Shown here one piece after another: positions 58,389 to 64,000 of a DNA stretch of 64,000 bases. A model generated the notes under the pieces. The model made no database searches. It was not told where the DNA came from and saw only the letters and a list, made by a program, of their open reading frames with translations. Source of the DNA: Lolium rigidum (lineage: Eukaryota; Streptophyta; Magnoliopsida; Poales; Poaceae); the NCBI RefSeq assembly GCF_022539505.1, contig NC_061512.1:253286510-253350509 (forward strand), written 5' to 3'. Position 1 is the first letter of the stretch, and every line of letters starts with the position of its first letter. Both the position numbers and the translations under genes were made by a program.

Positions 58389-59690
58389 AGACCCGCGAGG
58401 TGCGAGACTGCCGGCTTTCGCCCATGCCAGGCCTCGTACGGCGTCCTGCCGTCAAGCGCCTTAGTAGGCGAGCGGTTGAGGATGTAGACGACCGTCAGCA
58501 CCGCCTCTCCCCAGAAGACAACCGGCATCTCTCTCTGCTTGAGGAGGGCCCGAGCCATCCCCACAACCGTCTGGTTGCGCCGCTCGACGACGCCGTTCTG
58601 CTGCGGGCTGTAAGGCGCGGAGTAGTGGCGCTGGATGTCTTCCTCAGCGCAGTACGACGCGAATTCAGTCGATGTGAATTCGCCGCCGTTGTCGGTACGC
58701 AGCACGCGCAGCTTGCGGCCGCACTCCGCCTCCGCAGCAACCTGCGAGCGCCTGATGGCGTCCGGCTGCCTCTCCCTTGCTGCCGAGGAGCACCACCCAC
58801 ATGTAGCGGGAGAGGTCATCGACGAGCAGCAGGAAGTAGCGTCGTCCTCCTGGTGTGGCCGGTGTCACCGGGCCACACAAGTCCCCGTGCACGAGCTCGA
58901 GCTTCTCCTTGGCTCTGAAGCTCGCCTGCTGGGGAAAGGGGAGTCGTCTCTGCTTCGTCACAACGCAGACGTCGCAGAACTGCTCCACATGGTCAAGGCA
59001 CGGCATGCCTCGCACCATCTCCATGGTACTGAGCCGCTTCAGGGCCTCGAAGTGAAGGTGCCCGAAGCGCTCGTGCCACTGCCACGCCTCGTCCTCCCGA
59101 CGAGCAGCGAGACAGAGGGGTTGTGCCACCTGCACATCAAGAACATAGAGGCGATTTGTGCCTCTGGTTACCTTGGCAAGCATGTGACGGTGGCGATCCC
59201 ATATGCGCAGAACTCCGCTCTCGATCAGCACGCGGGAGCCGTTCTCATCCAGCTGTCTCAGGCTGATGATGGAGTTCCTCAGCGCGGGGATGTAGTAGAC
59301 ACCGGTGAGCAGCCGGTGCTCTCCAGTCTTGGCGGCGAAGATGACGGAACCGACGCCCTTGATCTCCACGGCGGAGGCATCCCCAAACTTGACGGAGCCT
59401 TGCACGTCGGAGTCGAGCTCGGCGAAGAACTCCCGTCGGCCGGTCATGTGGTGGGTGGCGCCGGTGTCGAGGCACCACCCGCCAGCCTTGTCGTTGCCGG
59501 AGCAATCGCCGAGAAGGGCGTGTGCTTTCGGCTCGTCAAGGTGGAGGAGAGTGGTACGGTGGAGAGCCGCTGCGGTCGGTGCCGCTGGAGACAGCTCGAT
59601 GCTGGCATGCGCCATGAACAGAGCTGGCTCCTCCTCCCCCGCCTGTGCGACGTGGGCTTGGCCACGTCGTGGCTGTCGGCACTCGTTGGC
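58168..59690 (-). pseudogene. Copia protease and integrase
   Basis: Protease active site DTGATHHMT is at about 59468. The GAG pre-integrase zinc region is WHERFGHLHFEAL ... CDVCVVTKQRRLPF. Integrase core: D in LVHGDLCGPV, D in LRTDNGGEFTS, and E in NGVVERRNQTVVGMARALL. The C-terminal part reads FGCLAFAKELSHIGKLDD, then GVFIGYLEGSKAYRILDPK and VRTSRDVVFNE. Frames change near 58800 and 58430. Protease precedes integrase and integrase precedes RT, the diagnostic Copia order. Confidence 0.93.
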
Positions 59691-60920
59691 TCAGTGACCA
59701 AGCTTGCCGCAGTTGTGGCAGGCGTCGTCCTTTGCCGGCTTGGGCTTGCCGGCAGCGCCTCTACCGGTATCACCTTGCGCCTTGGCATGGCCATCCTTCC
59801 GCGCCTTGCGTGGCTTGCCGCGCTTGCGGCCGCCTGTCGAGGAAGAAGGCTCCCCCTTCTTCCTGTCACCGTGGCCAGCATCCCACTGCTCCCGAGTGAG
59901 GAGCAGCTTCCCGCCGGTGGTGATGGGCCCCGACGAAGACTGTGGCTCGTCGGTGTCGACGACCTTGAGGCGACCTATCGCCTCCTCGATCATCATGGTG
60001 GAGAGGTCCAGCAGGGACTCGATCGAGCGAGCCATCTGCTTGTACTTCTCGGGGACGCAGTGAAAGAGCTTCTCGACAGCTCTCTCCTCGTCGTAGGCGT
60101 CATCGCTGAACTGCACCATCTTCTGCAGTAGAGTGTTAAGACGGAGAGCAAAGTCATCAACGTCCTCACCTGGCTTGAAGGCCAGGTTCTCCCACTCCTT
60201 GCGAAGTGCCTGCAGTGTGGACTTGCGAGCACGGTCGCTGCCGATGCGTGCCGCGGCGATGGCGTCCCAAGCCTCCTTGGCAGTCTGCTTGTGGGAGAGC
60301 GAGAACTGCATCTCGGCCGGGACTGCGGCGATGAGGGCGTCCAGCGCCCGTCGATCCTCATGATGGTCGACGTCGCCGTCGTGGACTGCCTCCCACATGT
60401 GCCGCACCTGGAGCCTGATCTTCATGATCGCGGCCCACTCGACGTAGTTGGTTTTGGTGAGGGTAGGCCACCCAACACCGGGACCAACATCCCTGACCAC
60501 CGTCCGGACCCCGTAGAGGCCGCGGTCTTGGTCATCCCAGCCGCCACCGCCGTGCGCGCCTCCTCTGGGAGCGCCATCCCGAGGTGCGCGGGCGTGCTCG
60601 GCTGCCCACTGCGCTGCCCGCTGCGCCGCCTGTGGCGCCGCCTGCGTCGACACCGCCATCGGCAGAAACGGAGCCGTTGGCGCTGCCGCGCAGCACCTCG
60701 ACCTCCGCCGCCGGCCGCACGTGCTGCCTCCGGCCGCTTCTGCTGCTTCTACCTCCGCTACGGCTGCTGCCGGCTCCGCCGCTGCCAGCCTCGATGCCCT
60801 TGCTTTCGCCGCAGCGGCTGCCGCGGCCACTCGTTCACGCTCCTCTGCCGCAGCGCGATCGGCCTCCTGCCGATGCCGCGTGCTGGAGGTAGCCGTGTGC
60901 TGAGAGTGGCCGTCGGACAT
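59691..60920 (-). pseudogene. Copia gag, premature stop in zinc knuckle
   Basis: The ATG at 60920 reads MSDGHSQHTATSSTRHRQ. An Ala-rich N-terminus of about 130 residues is followed by the Copia gag domain (LTKTNYVEWAAIMKIRLQV, AKEAWDAIAAARIGSDRAR, LRKEWENLAFKPGEDVDDF). A basic region and the zinc knuckle CHNCGKLGH then stop at 59691-59693. In the usual CX2CX4HX4C knuckle a Trp often follows this His; here the codon is TGA (TGG to TGA). Downstream the frame continues ANECRQP and into protease, so one change splits gag from pol. Confidence 0.9.
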
Positions 60921-61083
60921 GGCTCGCTGCTGGGGGGCTGAGTGCTGCTTCCGACGAGCTGCTGCTCGACAACCCGGACGGAGGGAAGTAACCGAGGGCG
61001 GTTGAGGCTGCTGTCGGTTGGGGCTGCTCCCTTCCCTGTGAAGGGGAGGAGCAGGGAGATGCTCGAGGCTGCAAGACAACCTT

Positions 61084-61095
61084 GCTCTGATACCA
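61084..61095 (-). promoter_or_regulatory. Copia primer binding site, tRNA-iMet
   Basis: On the minus strand TGGTATCAGAGC, the perfect plant initiator tRNA-Met site, two bases inside the LTR. Confidence 0.95.
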
Positions 61096-61097
61096 CT

Positions 61098-61449
61098 TGT
61101 TAGTATCTCTAGCCTCACTTTCATGAAGAAGAGGATGACACTAGGAGAGTTGGGGCAATTTTCGTTGGTTTATTTCACACACATCTGACACAATGCCATG
61201 CCAAACTGTGGGCACGGGGCTACAGATTTATAGCTGCTAGCCAGCCAGAACATGCTAGTCTAAAGATGCTAACTGAAAGATGCTAACTGCCAGTCCTTGA
61301 TGCCTCTAAAAAGCAGTCAAAGATCAGGGATGCTATCCTATCCTAACCACCTGTCCTTCACAAAGGACCATGTGTGTGCTGCAGTCCACATGAACATGTG
61401 TGTGCTGCAGCAGCTCCACAAAGACAAGAATACAATGACTTATTCATCA
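61098..61449 (-). repeat. Copia LTR (element 5' end)
   Basis: 352 bp, pairs with 24935-25285. Confidence 0.95.
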
Positions 61450-61454
61450 ATACC

Positions 61455-62090
61455 ACCCTAGTTCAATTCCTCGCGCCTCCACACAAATGAGCCAGTGAAA
61501 CGTCTCGCCAGACAATCTTTAGGGTTTGGGAATTAGAGCGGTGGCTGGGTGTCAGGCCGTGGCTTGCATAGTTGGGATTTTCTTATGTTTATGCCGATTA
61601 TGAAAAGTGTAGCTTCAATTGTTGCACTTAGGCATAAAAATCTCAAGACTCAAAAATAGAAAAACCGTGAAGGAAATGGAAAAATGAAACACATAAAAAA
61701 AAGTATAAGTATAACAGGCATACAAGCCGCAAACAAATCAAGACTATGGTCATATGGCAAAGATAATAATTGGATAAGTACTGGGACAACAATTCTTCAA
61801 CAAATGACAAATGGAACATAAGTTGTAGAGCTAAACGGCATAGCCAAATGCAAAAAATAGTACTATAAACAATTCATGAAATTAACAAATTGACAAACAA
61901 TTGTTTTGAGCCTGTGTGGTTGAATTCCTCATCGATAGATAGGTTTGTAAGGCCAGACATCCGAGCATAATGAACTACGAAAATAGTACTATAATGGTTT
62001 CATGAAAGTGCCAAACTAACAAACAACGGTATTGAGCTTGCGTTGCTTGAATTCCTCGTCCATAGATAGATTTGTACACCCGCTAGCATA
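61455..62090. repeat. Anonymous duplicated unit, copy B (right part)
   Basis: Continues copy B from 24934 and matches 6560-7085 (TCTTTAGGGTTTGGGAATTAG, then TTCTTATGTTTA). The end is itself duplicated: TTCATGAAATTAACAAATTG (61873) and TTCATGAAAGTGCCAAACTAAC (62001) are followed by similar text. Confidence 0.7.
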
Positions 62091-62092
62091 TC

Positions 62093-62387
62093 ATGGGCCA
62101 TGTAGGAAATCGCCCCATGGATGATTTGGAAGCACGGGAACGATTGCGTCTTCGAAAGGGGTCGGCCCTCCGTCGTCAACCTGATGAGCAAGATCAAGGA
62201 GGAGGCTTCACTGCGGGCAAGAGCGGGAGCCATAGGCCTTGGCGTTGCTCCGCCAGACAACTCTGGGACGTACACGAGGCGTTTTGTCCCAAACACTGTA
62301 ACCCACCTCCTAAGAGGCTTGTAAACAACTTCTTCTCTTCAATGAAATGAAACGCAAAGAGTCCTTTGCGTTTTCTCGAGAAAAAAA
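62093..62387 (+). mobile_element. LINE 3' end, short
   Basis: The plus strand reads WMIWKHGNDCVFERGRPSV, then EEASLRARAGAIGLGVAPP, the same protein tail as the LINE at 12895-13516 (LIWKHRNACVFEGERPTVQ, ATLWARAGAAGL). It ends with a stem-loop and a 7-A tail (62381-62387). It is strongly 5'-truncated. No target duplication was found. Confidence 0.8.
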
Positions 62388-62409
62388 GTAGCTAAGACGT
62401 TCAACTCTA

Positions 62410-63640
62410 AACAATTTGCATGTGTGCATCACTCTAGTATTCACTAGAGTATGGGAAGCACATGACTTTACAAACTTTCGTTGGCAACGAGCTCACCTAA
62501 GATCAGAATATGAATCCATGAGGATGCCCCCCTTCAAGTTTTGCATATGTAGAACAAACGCCATCCCACGAGGATGCCCCAGGGAAACACAAACTGCTAT
62601 TGTGTTGTAGCCGTGGTGATGGGACATGGAAGACACCCAAGAAGGGAAAGGTTGAAGCATAGAAGCATTGTCAACACCAAAGAACAGGGGAGCATGGCGG
62701 CTCCGAAGCGCAAGCGCACATGACAGTAGACCGAGCAATTGGGCAAGCCTCACTTTGCGGTGGTGGTGGTGCCGGCGGCAACCACAGGTAGCAGCTCTGC
62801 CCCACGTGGCTGCTTGAGAGAAAACGCCCTCCTCCAAGACGAGACGCAAAGCAAACGCAGTCCACGGGACACCATGGATCGTTGGAGACAGCCTGAGAGA
62901 ACTCGAACAAGATTCGACATAACGAGGTAGCAGAGATCGCAGCCGCCAATGGCAACCACGAGACACCCACATGCAAAGCATGGTGAGCCCTAACTAGGAC
63001 ATCGGCCACAGGGGAAGGAAACGCGAGGGGTAACACAGTGTGAGCTGCCCGCCAAGGCCAGACCCTCGAGGCATGTGACCATAAAGCAAGGAAACTCACG
63101 AGAACAGCGGTGGCTCGGACGCTCTTCCGGGACTGACATGATCACCAGGCTACCCGAACGAGAACATAACAGGGACGGACTCGGTCGCCAACCGAGGATT
63201 AGGGCGCCCGGTGCGCAGTGATGTCGGCACGTGCGTGGGTGTAGACACGGAAGAGAAGAGGAGAGTGAGAACGAAAGGAAAAGAAACCGAAGAGGCGGCA
63301 TGGTAGAGAGAAAGAGAATCACATGTGTGGAGGCACTTGACTAAGGCTAAGGTCTCCTGAAGGTTACTCTAGTAGAGAGGGCAAGTCAAGTAGCCGACGA
63401 GCGCATCTAGCCGCGCGCGGAACACCCCCTGCTCAATCCCCATCTCTCTCTGCTGCCCACAACCACCACCACCTCCTCTTGGTCAATCCTTGTCGACCCC
63501 TCCTCGTCAAACTTGGTGCAGCGGAGAATCAGTGAAGGGCATTGGCTGGTCGAGAGAAGGCAGAGGCAATGAAGGAGCTCCGGCGAGGCATAGGGTTCGG
63601 GGGACTGATAACAAAATGCGTGGAAGGCAGCGTTTACGGA
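62410..63640. repeat. Duplicated segment R1, copy 3
   Basis: Homologous to 22650-23311 and 22060-22480. Shared phrases are GGTAGCAGAGATCGCAGCCGCC, CATGTGTGGAGGCACTTGA and GCGGAGAATCA. No frame or family is recognised. Confidence 0.6.
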
Positions 63641-63674
63641 TTCTAACGACCCATAGCATATGCGTACCTAGCAA

Positions 63675-63720
63675 TGTTCTCCGTTCCAAATTAATCGCCC
63701 GGTTCCAAATTTACTCCCTT
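63675..63720. mobile_element. Stowaway-like remnant
   Basis: CTCCGTTCCAAATTAATCGCC and GGTTCCAAATTTACTCCCT look like pieces of Stowaway ends. The remnant sits exactly at the junction between R1 copy 3 and unit copy C. Confidence 0.35.
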
Positions 63721-63725
63721 TACTC

Positions 63726-64000
63726 GCCAAAGTCTCGACGAGAACACGCAAGTCCGAGCCCTTCATACCTATTTAGATGATAAGTTTACCATAATGAGCA
63801 GCAAACGATGCATATGTGGATCAAACAGAATGCACATATTATTAGAAAAATAAAGTTCATAGATCACACACTTGACACAATCATATTTATACAACCATGT
63901 AAATAGCCTCCTCTATCAAACAATTCATTCCTATTTGCTCATGTACAAGGGAATTAACCATTATATTGTCCCAAGTTAATTTCAATCTGCTAATTGACAA
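63726..64000. repeat. Anonymous duplicated unit, copy C (runs off right edge)
   Basis: Matches 5202-5476 with about 5 differences in 275 bases by eye. The match starts at GCCAAAGT and is still running at the window end. Confidence 0.9.

Larger units (their letters stand above)
24935..61449 (-). mobile_element. Copia LTR retrotransposon, carrying three nested insertions
   Basis: LTRs of 351 and 352 bp (24935-25285, 61098-61449) start TGTTAGTATCTC and end TATTCATCA. The 5-bp target duplication ATACC is at 24930-24934 and 61450-61454. On the minus strand a tRNA-iMet primer site follows the right LTR, then gag, protease, integrase, RT and RNase H in Copia order, then a purine tract next to the left LTR. 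Without its insertions the element is about 5.57 kb, normal for Copia. By eye the LTRs differ at about six bases and one indel, so it is the oldest member of the nest. Coding frames are broken in several places, as listed for gag and pol. Confidence 0.97.

Noticed and set aside
58635..60131. 498-residue plus-strand open frame, and a similar one at 57141-57995
   Set aside because: They are antisense shadows of the GC-rich Copia gag, protease and RT. The minus-strand frames carry the known motifs (CHNCGKLGH, DTGATHHMT, YVDDL).
1..64000. CRISPR arrays, tRNA or rRNA genes, bacterial operons
   Set aside because: Read for but not seen; tRNA-like words are only primer binding sites of retroelements.

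Overview
The window is nuclear DNA of a grass, most likely of the subfamily Pooideae (wheat, barley, oat, ryegrass group). It holds intron-bearing genes, plant Copia, Tat and Athila-type LTR retrotransposons, grass-type LINEs, a TRIM and a Stowaway-like MITE. No bacterial, organellar or viral gene order is seen. The species cannot be fixed from the sequence alone.

Layout. 1-4575 is the 3' half of a Tat-lineage Gypsy element that runs in from the left. 4.6-10.3 kb is AT-rich, repeatedly duplicated DNA with a small TRIM at 8490-8799. 10.3-11.0 kb is a LINE 3' end. 11.4-13.6 kb is a broken plant UBX-domain gene (UAS plus UBX domains, PUX10-like) whose UBX exon carries a LINE with a clear target-site duplication. 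13.9-18.7 kb holds a minus-strand multi-exon gene of unknown function with a TATA box at 18821-18830. 18.84-21.96 kb is a decayed Copia-like element. 22.0-24.9 kb and 61.5-64.0 kb are parts of a locally duplicated anonymous unit, which also occurs at 5.0-7.1 kb.

24935-61449 is a four-element nest in which every boundary and 5-bp target-site duplication can be read. A minus-strand Copia element (about 5.6 kb without its insertions, TSD ATACC) was hit twice inside its RNase H domain: by an Athila-type minus-strand element at 25543-46688 (TSD TCCAC) and by a second Athila-type plus-strand element at 46854-56644 (TSD GGCAC). A Tat element at 33158-46133 (TSD CTCAT) then landed inside an LTR of the first Athila-type element. 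Order of events: Copia first, then the two Athila-type elements, then Tat. Both Athila-type elements have gag and protease but no visible reverse transcriptase or integrase, so they must be mobilised in trans. The Tat and Copia elements have all pol domains but in broken frames.

Two observations stand out. First, the Tat element and the partial copy at the left edge both carry, antisense to gag-pol, a gene with six exons and canonical GT-AG borders conserved in both copies. Second, many frameshifts in the LTR elements, and many differences between paired LTRs, fall exactly where CTG or CAG is expected and CG, CTCG, CGAG or CGG is found. That looks like systematic consensus error at CHG-methylated sites, so part of the apparent gene breakage may not be real.
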